Assembly (NCBI GenBank): GCA_945907105.1
Contig: CAMDSB010000003.1
Location: forward strand, 1 to 64,000
DNA: 64,000 nucleotides
Direction of reading: 5' to 3'
DNA from: Rickettsia typhi
GTDB lineage: Bacteria > Pseudomonadota > Alphaproteobacteria > Rickettsiales > Rickettsiaceae
The translations under genes were made by a program, and so were the position numbers. Positions 44,268 through 53,294 of this stretch are shown here, one piece after another. The notes under the pieces were generated by a model. That model was not told the origin of the DNA and did no database searches. It was given only the letters and a program-made list of their open reading frames with translations. The first letter of the stretch is position 1. Each line of letters opens with the position of its first letter.

Positions 44268-45608
44268 CTAATCCTTTAGAGCTCTGATTGCGATGGTGAC
44301 AAGTTCTTTCAAAGTATAGGGTTTGCTCAAAAAGAGATAATTTCCTAGCTCTATGTTAGCTATAGGGCTTTCGTCGTAACCAGATGTTATAACTATTTTC
44401 AAGTCTGGAAGTTCTTGTTTTACCAATCTTGCTAGGCTATAACCATCCATAGATCCAAGGGTTACATCAGTGATTAGCAGGTCAATTTTTTTGCTATTTT
44501 GCGCTATAGTTTCTAGAGCTTCTTCTGCTGTTCTTACATCCACAACGTTAAAACCAAAGTCTCTTAGAGCATGTGCACCAAACATCCTTACAGAATCTTC
44601 GTCTTCAACCAATAGAATGTTAAAGTCAGGGTAGTTTAATTCAAAAAATTCATCAGGTGAAGGATTAGATATACCATTTATGTCAGCGCCTTTGACGGGC
44701 CTTATATAAATAAGGAAGCGGGTGCCTATATTTTTTTGTGATTTCACCAAAATGTGGCCACCAAGTTTCTCAATAATTTGGAAGACAGTCGCTAATCCAA
44801 GGCCAGTACCAGCGGAATCCTTTGTTGAAAAAAATGGATCAAAAATCTTTGGTAAGATTTCTTTTGGAATACCGACCCCAGAATCACTTACCTCAATTCT
44901 GACGTATTGTCCTGGCTCAATGGATTTTGAATTGTTTGGTTTGTAATAGCCTTCAGTATCATGCTTGTTGTTTATGAAGGTGAAAGTGATTTCGATAAAA
45001 ATATTTCCACCATTGGGCATGGCATCGCGCGCATTTATTACTAGGTTAATAAGTACTTGTTCAAGTTGGATTGGGTCAGCGTATATCATGGCATCTTTAT
45101 CGATATTAGTTACCACAATTTTATATTTGTCGCTGAGTATTTGTGAAAACAGAGGATTGAGTTCGGTAAATAGGTCAGCAATATTTATATTTATTGGTTG
45201 AATAGAAGATTTTCTGGCAAAAGAAAGGAGTTGTTTTACAAGCTTTGCCCCTCGGAGTGCATTTGATTTTATTTGATAAGCTTCCTTAAACGAGCTGTCG
45301 CTATGTGGATGGCGCTTTAGTAGTAAATCGCTATTACCAATAATCACTGTTAAAAGATTATTAAAATCATGAGCAATAGCACTTGAAAGCTCACCGAGTG
45401 ATTGTAATTTTTGCGAATGCGCGCTTTGCTCTGATGTTAAATCAATTTTTCCAAAATGTAGTTTTATTGCAATTAGCGCTATTAAGCCAATAAGGCCAAA
45501 GGTGCTTACAACAAAGAAGACTCCAGGCTTATACCATTCTATTGTGGCTGCAAGTGCCACGACTACAAATGTGTAGATGATGATCAAAGATGGTTTTATC
45601 TTAGCCAA
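44268..45608 (-). CDS. cckA: CckA-type hybrid histidine kinase
   Basis: The 446-residue protein has two N-terminal helices (8-50), then a kinase: [20 protein letters not shown] with H80, an N-box ([13 protein letters not shown]), [24 protein letters not shown], and a receiver domain (331-443) with ED at 335-337 and D381 as the phosphate acceptor. This is the short rickettsial CckA pattern without PAS domains. CckA feeds phosphate via ChpT to CtrA, the master cell-cycle regulator. The start is TTG 45608 behind GAGGA with a long 11-base gap. Confidence 0.9.
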   Translation of the reverse strand: MAKIKPSLIIIYTFVVVALAATIEWYKPGVFFVVSTFGLIGLIALIAIKLHFGKIDLTSEQSAHSQKLQSLGELSSAIAHDFNNLLTVIIGNSDLLLKRHPHSDSSFKEAYQIKSNALRGAKLVKQLLSFARKSSIQPININIADLFTELNPLFSQILSDKYKIVVTNIDKDAMIYADPIQLEQVLINLVINARDAMPNGGNIFIEITFTFINNKHDTEGYYKPNNSKSIEPGQYVRIEVSDSGVGIPKEILPKIFDPFFSTKDSAGTGLGLATVFQIIEKLGGHILVKSQKNIGTRFLIYIRPVKGADINGISNPSPDEFFELNYPDFNILLVEDEDSVRMFGAHALRDFGFNVVDVRTAEEALETIAQNSKKIDLLITDVTLGSMDGYSLARLVKQELPDLKIVITSGYDESPIANIELGNYLFLSKPYTLKELVTIAIRALKD

Positions 45609-45876
45609 TTCTTATTAATTCCTCTAATTCTGCAGTTATATTCTTGCCTAACTTAAATATCGGGAGGTAATTTTTTTTGTTAAAAGTCTCTAGCCATTGT
45701 TAGGTTAGGCAAGAAGCTATATGTATTAAAAATCAGAAACTCTTCCTCCTTTTTCCCAATCCCCATACCTAGTCGGTTCTAGCCCTTTCGGGCCACCAAA
45801 TTCTTCGGGCATGTTTTTACTTGAGTTTTCTTTTATTGTGGGTGTATTATCCAGATTATTTTCTTTCATGCAGCTA

Positions 45877-46608
45877 ATGAAGTTTTCTCATCTAATTAGG
45901 CTTTATACTAATCAGTCAATTTATAAAAATCAAACTTTAAAAATAGAAAAGGAGGGTTTTCATTACCTGAAGTCAGTGATGCGCCTAAGAAAAGCAGATA
46001 TTTTTAGGTTATTTAATGACGTTGATGGGGAATTTATCGTCAGGGTAGAAGAGCTAGTTGGAAAGTCTTATGTGAATGTTTGTGTTGAGTCTAAAATCAG
46101 AGATGTATCAACCGAGAAGGAACTCATCCTTGGGCTTTGCCTTATAAAAGCTGATCGTATGATTGAAGCAATAAAGTCAGCAGTACAGCTAGGTGTTACC
46201 AAAATTATACCGCTTTTATCAGAGAGAACGCAATATAAGAAAATGAATAAGGAAAAGATTGAAAAATGTATTATACAAGCCACAGAGCAGAGTGAAAGAT
46301 TTAAGCCGGCAGAATATTTGCAAGAAATGCAGCTTATTGATTTTTGTAAATTACCTAAAATTGAACAGATAATTTTTGCTTGCGAATCAGAAAGCGAGGG
46401 TAATATCATTGATATTAAAAAAATAAAACCAGCGGTCGCTGTTTTAATTGGTCCTGAAGGCGGTTTCTCTCAAAATGAAACTACTTTTGTTAAATCGCAT
46501 GCTCACGTATGTTCTATAAGTTTGGGTAATACTGTCCTTCGAACTGAGACGGCTGTTAGTGCAGTACTGGCATGTGTACAAATGATGAGATCAAATTGTC
46601 AGGATTAA
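45877..46608 (+). CDS. rsmE: 16S rRNA m3U1498 methyltransferase RsmE
   Basis: This 243-residue SPOUT-fold enzyme methylates U1498 of 16S rRNA. Motifs include GFHYLKSVMRLRKAD, LGLCLIKADRMIEAIKSAVQ, ATEQSERFKPAE, VLIGPEGGFSQNE (the knot) and VCSISLGNTVLRTETAVSA. I use ATG 45877, which gives the usual short start (MKFSHLIRLYT). An earlier ATG (45811) would add 22 hydrophobic residues not seen in the family. No good ribosome site precedes either. Confidence 0.9.
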   Translation: MKFSHLIRLYTNQSIYKNQTLKIEKEGFHYLKSVMRLRKADIFRLFNDVDGEFIVRVEELVGKSYVNVCVESKIRDVSTEKELILGLCLIKADRMIEAIKSAVQLGVTKIIPLLSERTQYKKMNKEKIEKCIIQATEQSERFKPAEYLQEMQLIDFCKLPKIEQIIFACESESEGNIIDIKKIKPAVAVLIGPEGGFSQNETTFVKSHAHVCSISLGNTVLRTETAVSAVLACVQMMRSNCQD

Positions 46609-46616
46609 AATCATAC

Positions 46617-46654
46617 AAAAGAATTTTATCGTGACTTCGAGGTGCTTTTATAAG
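46617..46654 (+). repeat. Dispersed repeat, copy 1 (3' of rsmE)
   Basis: This starts with AAAAGAATTTTATC and continues to GGTGCTT and ATAAG. It matches copy 2 at 48713-48753 over about 38 bases with few differences. It begins 9 bases after the rsmE stop and extends into a hairpin (CGAGG.TGCTT with AAGCG.CCTCG, 46638-46675). Confidence 0.6.
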
Positions 46655-46728
46655 ACGTATATTGAAGCGCCCTCGTTACTTAAAATATGATTTGTACAAT
46701 TAACCTGGCAATTGATATATTATAGATC

Positions 46729-47313
46729 ATGACCGATTTAGAAATTGAACAGAGATTTTTTGGTAAAATTATTGCAGGTGTGGATGAGGCCGGTAGAGGG
46801 CCACTTGCTGGCCCCGTGGTGGCAGCAGCTGTTATAGTAGATCAAAATAATATCATCAAAGGTATCAGAGATTCTAAGAAACTTTCCAAAAAGAAGAGGC
46901 AGGATATTTATCACCATATAACATCGCATTACATCTGGTCGATTGGAATTGTCGGCTCTGACGAAATTGATGAGATAAATATATTGCAAGCAACAATAAA
47001 AGCCTGCCACCTAGCGGTTTCTGCTCTCAAGGTAAAAGCTGATATCGTACTAGTTGATGGCAATATGAAATTTGGTGATCAAAGGTTTTTGAGCATAATA
47101 AAAGGTGACGATAAATCAATCTCAATAGCTGCAGCATCAATTATTGCTAAAGTTACAAGAGATGCGCTAATGAATGATTTATCAAACGAATTTCCAGAGT
47201 ATAAGTGGTATCAAAATGCGGGCTATGGAACAAAAGAGCATACGGAAGCGATAATAAGGCACGGGCGGTCTGTGCATCATAGAAAAAGTTTTAAAGTTAA
47301 GGGCATGGTATGA
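46729..47313 (+). CDS. rnhB: Ribonuclease HII
   Basis: The 194-residue enzyme cuts RNA in RNA:DNA hybrids and removes single ribonucleotides from DNA. The active site is GVDEAGRGPLAGPVVAAAV (D19, E20), then IRDSKKLS, a later Asp in IVLVDGN, and AAASIIAKVTRD. Length is usual. Its stop overlaps the start of the following gene by 4 bases. Confidence 0.96.
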   Translation: MTDLEIEQRFFGKIIAGVDEAGRGPLAGPVVAAAVIVDQNNIIKGIRDSKKLSKKKRQDIYHHITSHYIWSIGIVGSDEIDEINILQATIKACHLAVSALKVKADIVLVDGNMKFGDQRFLSIIKGDDKSISIAAASIIAKVTRDALMNDLSNEFPEYKWYQNAGYGTKEHTEAIIRHGRSVHHRKSFKVKGMV

Positions 47314-48701
47314 TCGAACCGACATCCATTAGTTGGCTAAAGAATGGTGTAACCGCGCTGGCAATTGCGGGATTATATTCAGTAATTTTAGTAGCGCTAA
47401 GAACACCAGGTATAGCACAAATTTTTTCTGATCCAGCGATATTTAGAACGGCATTGGTGATTCATGTAAATTTATCAGTACTTGTGTGGCTGCTTGCGAT
47501 TACCAGTATTATTTGGAGTGTATCAAAAGTTAAATCAGGCTTTGAATCGCTATATGCTAAAGTGGGTTTTGGCGGAATGGTTCTTATGGCGCTGAGCCCT
47601 TTGTTTCCAGGATCAGAGCCAGTAATGAATAATTATATACCAATGCTGGAGAATCTTATTTTTATAATAGGATTATGTCTTTTTGGCGTGGTAGTTCTTA
47701 TTTTCTCTTTACAAACAGTCTGTGCGAGCTTTATGAGCTTTAATTTCTCAGCTGATAAGCCATATGGCGAGAGGATTATGGCAATTACTAAATGTACGTC
47801 GGCATTATTATTTATTGGTGTGTGGATTTGTTTTGTACTGTCATATTTGGGTCTTGATAATTTGAGTGACATTGTCCCGCTCGAGATTGATTACTACTAT
47901 GAAATGCTTTTTTGGAGTGGGGGTCATTTGTTGCAGTTTATATATACTCAAATTATGTTGCTGGCTTTACTTGCTTTGAGCGAGGTTTGGAAAGGCGGCA
48001 GGGTAATGTATGCTAATATTTACGAGATGTTGCTGGCACTTAATTTTGTTATGGCACTTTTTATTTTTATTGGTCATTTTTACTATGATATTTCTGATGG
48101 CTCTTTTAAAGAATTTTTTACTCTTCATATGATTTATACTGGAGGAGTGGCGCCGACGATTTTTATTTTAGTGCTATTATTTGAATTGTTAAAAAACAGG
48201 GTAAAAAATGTGCCCCTTTTTGTACCAGCCGCATTTTTGGCATCTACTTTACTGTTTTTATCTGGGGGGATGATTGGTGCAATTATCTCGGGTGTAAATG
48301 TTACTATTCCTGCGCATTACCATGGATCAATTGTTGGAATTAGTGTGGCATTTATGGGGCTAGCATATTTAATTTGTTTTAAAGCGGAAATAGAAAAAAC
48401 GCTGAGTTACTCAGATGGCGTTGCTTATATAATATATAATACTATAGAAGGGTGGAAAACTGGCGCTTCTAGCAAGGTTGCGGCCTGGCAGATTTATGTT
48501 ATTACTCTTGGTCAATTGTTGCATGTGGCAGGTTTGGCCCTAGCTGGTGGATATGGAGTTCTTCGAAAAACTCCCGGCAGCGATATTCCCTTTTCTGCTA
48601 AGTTATATATGGGCATGGTCGGAGGCGGAGGGTTGATAGCGATAATTGGTGGGTTGATGTTTGTCTATATTTGTGCTAGAAACCTATACCAAGCTCGATG
48701 A
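47310..48701 (+). CDS. Heme-copper-oxidase subunit I-like membrane protein, divergent
   Basis: The 463-residue protein has about 12 helices and resembles cytochrome oxidase subunit I. Candidate metal ligands are H52 (IHVNLSVLVW, helix II), H206 (WSGGHLLQFIYTQ, where oxidases have the HPEVY or HNAV helix), H273 (TLHMIYTGG, where a His-His pair is usual but only one His is present), H336 and H338 (IPAHYHGSIVGIS, heme ligands) and H405. It could be a true oxidase of a divergent type or a sensor or assembly relative; no other oxidase subunit is adjacent. It overlaps rnhB by 4 bases. Confidence 0.7.
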   Translation: MIEPTSISWLKNGVTALAIAGLYSVILVALRTPGIAQIFSDPAIFRTALVIHVNLSVLVWLLAITSIIWSVSKVKSGFESLYAKVGFGGMVLMALSPLFPGSEPVMNNYIPMLENLIFIIGLCLFGVVVLIFSLQTVCASFMSFNFSADKPYGERIMAITKCTSALLFIGVWICFVLSYLGLDNLSDIVPLEIDYYYEMLFWSGGHLLQFIYTQIMLLALLALSEVWKGGRVMYANIYEMLLALNFVMALFIFIGHFYYDISDGSFKEFFTLHMIYTGGVAPTIFILVLLFELLKNRVKNVPLFVPAAFLASTLLFLSGGMIGAIISGVNVTIPAHYHGSIVGISVAFMGLAYLICFKAEIEKTLSYSDGVAYIIYNTIEGWKTGASSKVAAWQIYVITLGQLLHVAGLALAGGYGVLRKTPGSDIPFSAKLYMGMVGGGGLIAIIGGLMFVYICARNLYQAR

Positions 48702-48712
48702 TAATATGTGGA

Positions 48713-48753
48713 AAAGAATTTTATCATGGAATCGGGGTGCTTAGCCTATAAGT
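48713..48753 (+). repeat. Dispersed repeat, copy 2 (3' of the oxidase-like gene)
   Basis: It is about 41 bases, aligned to 46617-46654: AAAAGAATTTTATC identical, then four or five differences, GGTGCTT and ATAAG with a 3-base insertion. It starts 12 bases after the stop. A shorter third match (AAAAGAATTTTA) is at 48808-48819. Confidence 0.6.
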
Positions 48754-48832
48754 TGTAAGCCATTGTCATGTTTGGTATAGTAGATTAATAGTCTTGGTTA
48801 ACTCTGCAAAAGAATTTTAGAGATTAGAAAAA

Positions 48833-49405
48833 GTGGGAAAGCCAACAAAAGAAGAAGCTGAAAAAGCAATAAAATTATTGCTTCAGTATATCGGTGAAGA
48901 TACCTCTAGAGAAGGGCTGAAGGATACGCCAACAAGAGTAGTTAAGAGCTACGGTGAACTCTTTGGAGGTTATGTTCAAGACGTTGGGAAAGTCTTAAAT
49001 AAGAGATTTTATGATATTAGTGAATATAATGATGTCGTGTTGCTAAAATCGATTACCTTTACTTCTATATGTGAGCATCACATGTTACCATTTTCTGGCA
49101 TGGTAGATATTGCATATGTACCAGATGGAGTAGTTGTGGGAGTTAGTAAAATGGCTAGATTAGTGGACGTGTTTTCTAAGCGTTTGCAGATTCAAGAAAG
49201 AATGACTGCTAATATCGCTTCGTCCCTACAGGAGTATTTGAAGCCAAAAGGAGTCGCAGTTAGAGTTTCGGCGACACATAGTTGTATGACAACAAGAGGT
49301 ACTTTAAAAGAAGGAAGTATACTTGAATCCAGTCATTTTACTGGTGTGTATTTAGGTAGTTCTGAAAAACGCCAGGAGTTTTTTAATATGATTAGAAAGG
49401 GCTAG
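48833..49405 (+). CDS. folE: GTP cyclohydrolase I
   Basis: The 190-residue enzyme opens GTP to make 7,8-dihydroneopterin triphosphate for folate. The zinc site is FTSICEHHMLPFSG (Cys and His) with a second Cys in SATHSCMTTRG. LQIQERMTANIASSLQ and the KMARLVDVFSKR helix complete the active site. The start is GTG 48833 with only a weak purine run before it; no better start exists. It suggests at least part of a folate pathway. Confidence 0.95.
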   Translation: MGKPTKEEAEKAIKLLLQYIGEDTSREGLKDTPTRVVKSYGELFGGYVQDVGKVLNKRFYDISEYNDVVLLKSITFTSICEHHMLPFSGMVDIAYVPDGVVVGVSKMARLVDVFSKRLQIQERMTANIASSLQEYLKPKGVAVRVSATHSCMTTRGTLKEGSILESSHFTGVYLGSSEKRQEFFNMIRKG

Positions 49406-49504
49406 TCTGCAGATTTCTTTTGATTTTGAGGTGATGACGAAAATAGAAGTTACGATAAGGCGTATTATGGTTTTTGTAGAAGGGAATTAAGTTAGTTTTA
49501 AATT

Positions 49505-50806
49505 ATGTTATTGTCTAAGTATTTTTTACCAGTATTAAAAGAAAAGCCAGTTGAAGCGCAGGTGATATCACATTCACTTATGCTTCGTAGTGGTATGATA
49601 AGGCAGTCGTCAGCGGGAATTTATAGCTGGTTGCCACTTGGTTTAAAGGTTCTCAAGAATATTGAAAATATCGTGCGATTTAACATGGATGCATCAGGTT
49701 TTGTTGAGCTGTTAATGCCATGTGTACAAGATGCTGGCCTATGGCGTGAATCTGGGCGATTTGATGTTTATGGCAGAGAAATGCTTAGTTTTAAAGATAG
49801 ACATGACCATGATTTATTATTTGGTCCGACGAATGAAGAATTAATAACTGACATTGTTCGTAATAGTTTTCAATCATATAAGGAGTTGCCAAAAGTACTG
49901 TATCAAATTCAGTGGAAGTTCCGTGATGAAATTAGACCGCGTTTTGGTGTTATGCGTGGTAGAGAGTTCTTAATGAAAGACGCATATTCACTTGATATCG
50001 ACATGGAAAGTGCTATTAAGACCTATGATCAAGTTTTTGTTGCATATATGCGTACATTCAAAGATTTAGGTTTAAATGCAATTCCGCTTGCGGCTGATCC
50101 TGGAGAGATCGGTGGTGAATTGAGTCATGAGTTTCATGTGGTGGCGGATACTGGCGAAAGCACATTGTATTACGATAAGAAATTTGATATTTTAGAAGAT
50201 ACTCTTGCTAGTGACATAACTCTTCTCAAGTCGCTTTATGCAGCGACAGAAGAAAAGCATGATCCTGAAAAATGTCCATTAGATAAAAGCGAGTTGTCGG
50301 TCAGAAGGGGTATCGAAGTAGGGCATATTTTTAACTTTGGAGATAAATACTCAAAAGCGATGAATGCTATGGTTAATGATAGTAACGGTAAACGTCTCCC
50401 GATTCAAATGGGGTCATACGGCATTGGTATTTCGCGATTAGTTGCGGCAATAATTGAAGTAAGTCATGATGACCGAGGAATAATTTGGCCAACACAAGTT
50501 GCTCCATTCAAAGCTTCAATAATTAATTTAAATATTAAAGATGATAAATGTAATGAGATTTCTAACGATTTATACAATCAGTTTATAAGCAAAAATATCG
50601 ATGTATTATATGATGATACAAGCGACAGTGCAGGGTCAAAATTTGCCATCCATGATTTGATAGGATCGCCATGGCAAATTATTGTGGGCCCTAAAAAAGC
50701 GGTTAGTGATTTAGTAGAGTTGAAGCATAGAAAATCTGGCGAAATACAGGATGTTTCTGTTGATGACGTCGTAATTGAAGTAATAAGTAATTTGCATGTT
50801 AAATAG
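49505..50806 (+). CDS. proS: Prolyl-tRNA synthetase (short bacterial type)
   Basis: This 433-residue class II synthetase attaches proline to tRNA-Pro. Motif 1 lies around [17 protein letters not shown], motif 2 is [20 protein letters not shown] and motif 3 is [15 protein letters not shown]. The C-terminal anticodon-binding domain is present. There is no editing insertion domain, which gives the short form common in alphaproteobacteria. It overlaps the start of lolE by 11 bases, so the two genes form one operon. Confidence 0.96.
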   Translation: MLLSKYFLPVLKEKPVEAQVISHSLMLRSGMIRQSSAGIYSWLPLGLKVLKNIENIVRFNMDASGFVELLMPCVQDAGLWRESGRFDVYGREMLSFKDRHDHDLLFGPTNEELITDIVRNSFQSYKELPKVLYQIQWKFRDEIRPRFGVMRGREFLMKDAYSLDIDMESAIKTYDQVFVAYMRTFKDLGLNAIPLAADPGEIGGELSHEFHVVADTGESTLYYDKKFDILEDTLASDITLLKSLYAATEEKHDPEKCPLDKSELSVRRGIEVGHIFNFGDKYSKAMNAMVNDSNGKRLPIQMGSYGIGISRLVAAIIEVSHDDRGIIWPTQVAPFKASIINLNIKDDKCNEISNDLYNQFISKNIDVLYDDTSDSAGSKFAIHDLIGSPWQIIVGPKKAVSDLVELKHRKSGEIQDVSVDDVVIEVISNLHVK

Positions 50807-52040
50807 CTTTATACCTATTGTATCACTACGATATTTTAGCGCTAAGAAGAATGAGAAATTCGTTTCAATTATCTCTGGAATATCTCTTGCAGGTATTATG
50901 ATTGGCGTGGCTGCTTTGATTATAGTTATGTCTGTTATGAATGGTTTTCATATTGAGTTAACTAGCAACATAATTGGTCTTAATGGAGATATTTCAGTAA
51001 CCCCAATGGGTAAGGTGATAGAGAATTATGATGAATTAATTCAAAAAACGCGTAATCATAAATTTGTTAAAAAAGTTACTCCTTTAGTTGTGGGACAAGC
51101 TCTGGCTCTTGGAGCAGGAGCTAATAGCGGGGTGATTATAAAGGGCATTAATGCTGTTGATTTAAAAACGAAAGGAGAAATACTTGGTAATGTTCTAGAA
51201 GGTAGTTTTTCAGATTATGACGGAGCTAATGTTGTTGCAGTCGGTTCTGAACTTGCCCGTGTTTTGGGTATATATGCAGGCTCCAAAGTCAAACTGATAG
51301 CACCCAGTTTGTTGCCTACTGCTTTTGGCAGCATGCCTAGGGCAAAAGATTTTACTGTGGTTGCTATATTTACTAGTGGTAGATACGATTATGATGCGGC
51401 AGTCATGTTAATGCCAGTTGCGGCTGCGCAAATTTTTCTCTCTATGGGGCAGGGCATTAACTTGCTTGAGATTAATACGGATAACCAAGAAAAAGCAAAA
51501 CAATATGCACAAATATTGCAGAAAGAGTTTGGCTTTTCTGTGCAAGCTAAGAGTTGGATGCAGGATAATCAGCAATTTCTTAGTGCGTTAGAAGTAGAAA
51601 GAGTTGCGATGTTTGTAATTTTGTCGCTCATTATTTTAGTTGCCGCTTTTAACATTGTTTCTAGTCTTTTCATGGTTGTGAAAGATAAAACTAAAGATAT
51701 AGCTATCTTAAAAACTATAGGAGCTTCAACTAAGCAAATAATGCTAATTTTTATTTTTAACGGTATGATGATCGGGGCTATTGGAACATTTTTAGGCGTA
51801 ATGTTTGGTCTATTATTTTCTTATAATATAGAGAATATTAGGCAGTTTTTGGAAAAATTATCTGGCTCTAGAATATTTGACCCAGCGATTTATTTTCTGT
51901 ATAGCTTGCCATCTGTAGTTAGGATTAGTGATGTTGTGATTATTACGTCCATTGCTTTAGTTTTATCATTTTTAGCTACTATTTATCCAGCATATAAGGC
52001 TTCGGCTTTAAGTCCAATTGAGGCTATGAGATATGAATAA
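50796..52040 (+). CDS. lolE: Lipoprotein-releasing permease LolC/LolE
   Basis: This 414-residue inner-membrane permease releases lipoproteins to LolA. There is one N-terminal helix ([21 protein letters not shown]), a large periplasmic domain (about 45-265) and three C-terminal helices with the FtsX-type block [20 protein letters not shown] (near 290). A single LolC/E-type gene is seen here, so it may act as a homodimer. It overlaps lolD by 8 bases and proS by 11. Confidence 0.93.
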   Translation: MLNSFIPIVSLRYFSAKKNEKFVSIISGISLAGIMIGVAALIIVMSVMNGFHIELTSNIIGLNGDISVTPMGKVIENYDELIQKTRNHKFVKKVTPLVVGQALALGAGANSGVIIKGINAVDLKTKGEILGNVLEGSFSDYDGANVVAVGSELARVLGIYAGSKVKLIAPSLLPTAFGSMPRAKDFTVVAIFTSGRYDYDAAVMLMPVAAAQIFLSMGQGINLLEINTDNQEKAKQYAQILQKEFGFSVQAKSWMQDNQQFLSALEVERVAMFVILSLIILVAAFNIVSSLFMVVKDKTKDIAILKTIGASTKQIMLIFIFNGMMIGAIGTFLGVMFGLLFSYNIENIRQFLEKLSGSRIFDPAIYFLYSLPSVVRISDVVIITSIALVLSFLATIYPAYKASALSPIEAMRYE

Positions 52041-52722
52041 TGAACTAGTCCTTTCGTTGAAAGGTATCTGTAAGGACTACCATCAAGGCAGATCAGTGAT
52101 AGAAGTGCTAAAAAACATTGATCTTGAGGTGTATAGTGGTCAGATGATCGCAATAGTTGGAGCATCTGGAAGTGGCAAGTCAACACTACTGCATATTGCG
52201 GGCTTGCTTGACTCTCCAGACCAAGGATCGGTTCATATTGTTGGAGTCTCTGATGCTTTGGTAAGTAATTTAAAAAATGCAGGTTGTATAAGGCTTGATA
52301 ATTTAGGTTTTGTTTATCAATATCATCACTTGCTGCGGGACTTTACTGCTCAGGAAAATGCTGCGATGCCATTATTGATCAAGGGTGTGAACAAGAATGA
52401 AGCGATGGACAGGTCGGAGGATATATTAGCAGATCTTGGTCTTGGTAAAAGACTATGGAATGTTCCGGGTGAATTGTCTGGGGGCGAGCAGCAAAGGGTT
52501 GCTATTGCCCGGGCTCTTATAAGTGATCCAAGAATTATTCTTGCAGACGAACCGACAGGAAATCTTGATCCAAATACTGCCGATGAGGTTTTCAATATGT
52601 TGCTAGAGCGTGCCCAAAAGCACAATGCTGCAATTATAATGGTCTCTCACAACATGAACCTTGCTTCTAAGATGCATAAAACCTATAAGCTTGATTATAG
52701 TTTGACAGAGATAACAAACTAA
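52033..52722 (+). CDS. lolD: Lipoprotein-releasing ATPase LolD
   Basis: The 229-residue ABC ATPase drives the LolCDE complex. Motifs are [19 protein letters not shown] (Walker A), [20 protein letters not shown] with the LolD-type Q-loop, [16 protein letters not shown] (signature), [16 protein letters not shown] (Walker B) and VSHN (H-loop). It is the last gene of the proS-lolE-lolD unit, with a strong terminator behind it. Confidence 0.96.
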   Translation: MNNELVLSLKGICKDYHQGRSVIEVLKNIDLEVYSGQMIAIVGASGSGKSTLLHIAGLLDSPDQGSVHIVGVSDALVSNLKNAGCIRLDNLGFVYQYHHLLRDFTAQENAAMPLLIKGVNKNEAMDRSEDILADLGLGKRLWNVPGELSGGEQQRVAIARALISDPRIILADEPTGNLDPNTADEVFNMLLERAQKHNAAIIMVSHNMNLASKMHKTYKLDYSLTEITN

Positions 52723-52759
52723 ATTATACTGTCAAATAGTTAAATAATAAGTTATTTAA

Positions 52760-52785
52760 GGTGAGCCAAGCGGCTCGCCTTTTTT
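52760..52785 (+). terminator. Rho-independent terminator between lolD and rimP
   Basis: GGTGAGCC (52760-52767) and GGCTCGCC (52772-52779) pair with one G-T, with a 4-base loop and six T. It stops the lolD transcript. The rimP ATG follows only 13 bases after the T run, leaving very little room for a separate promoter. Confidence 0.85.
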
Positions 52786-52798
52786 ATTAGAAAATTGA

Positions 52799-53278
52799 AT
52801 GGAACAAAGAGTAACCAGCTTAATTGAGGGCACTGTCAACACACTTGGATTTGATATCGTAAAGGTAATTATTCACGGTACAACTACTAAGGTGGTAGAG
52901 ATATTGATTGAACGAATCGATGGCGAGAAGGTGCAAGTCAATGATTGTCAAATAGTTAGCCGGAATATTTCTGCTGTCCTAGATGTTGAAGACATTATTC
53001 CCGGTAAGTATTTTTTAGAGGTTTCATCGGCCGGAGTTGAAAGACCTCTTGTAAAAATAACAGATTTTGAAAAATTTGCTGGTAGAGAGGTTAAGATACG
53101 CCTCAAAGCTGCCTTTAATGGAAATCTTACATACAAAGGTCAGCTTTTGGGTGTAGATGGAGAAGAGGTTAAGTTGAAGTCAAAAAATATAGAGCTATCA
53201 TTTGATTACAGAAATATCAAGAGTGCAAAATTAGTTTTGACAGAGGATATGTTTAGAGCGTTATTAAATAAAAAATAA
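52799..53278 (+). CDS. rimP: Ribosome maturation factor RimP
   Basis: The 159-residue protein assists 30S subunit maturation. Conserved parts are GTVNTLGFDIVKV, an early strand block, NDCQIVSRNISAVLDVED, YFLEVSSAGVERPLVKITDFEKF and a C-terminal SH3-like domain. The ATG at 52799 has no ribosome site and stands 13 bases after the T run of the terminator, so the mRNA may be leaderless or read through. It heads the rimP-nusA-infB-rbfA cluster. Confidence 0.93.
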   Translation: MEQRVTSLIEGTVNTLGFDIVKVIIHGTTTKVVEILIERIDGEKVQVNDCQIVSRNISAVLDVEDIIPGKYFLEVSSAGVERPLVKITDFEKFAGREVKIRLKAAFNGNLTYKGQLLGVDGEEVKLKSKNIELSFDYRNIKSAKLVLTEDMFRALLNKK

Positions 53279-53294
53279 AGAAAGAGAGTTAGTT

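Noticed and set aside
45765-45795. Sequence like a tRNA 3' end (GGTTCTAGCCC … CGGGCCACCA) before rsmE
   Set aside because: The T-arm does not pair properly and no D-arm, anticodon arm or 5' acceptor strand is found upstream. At most it is a remnant.
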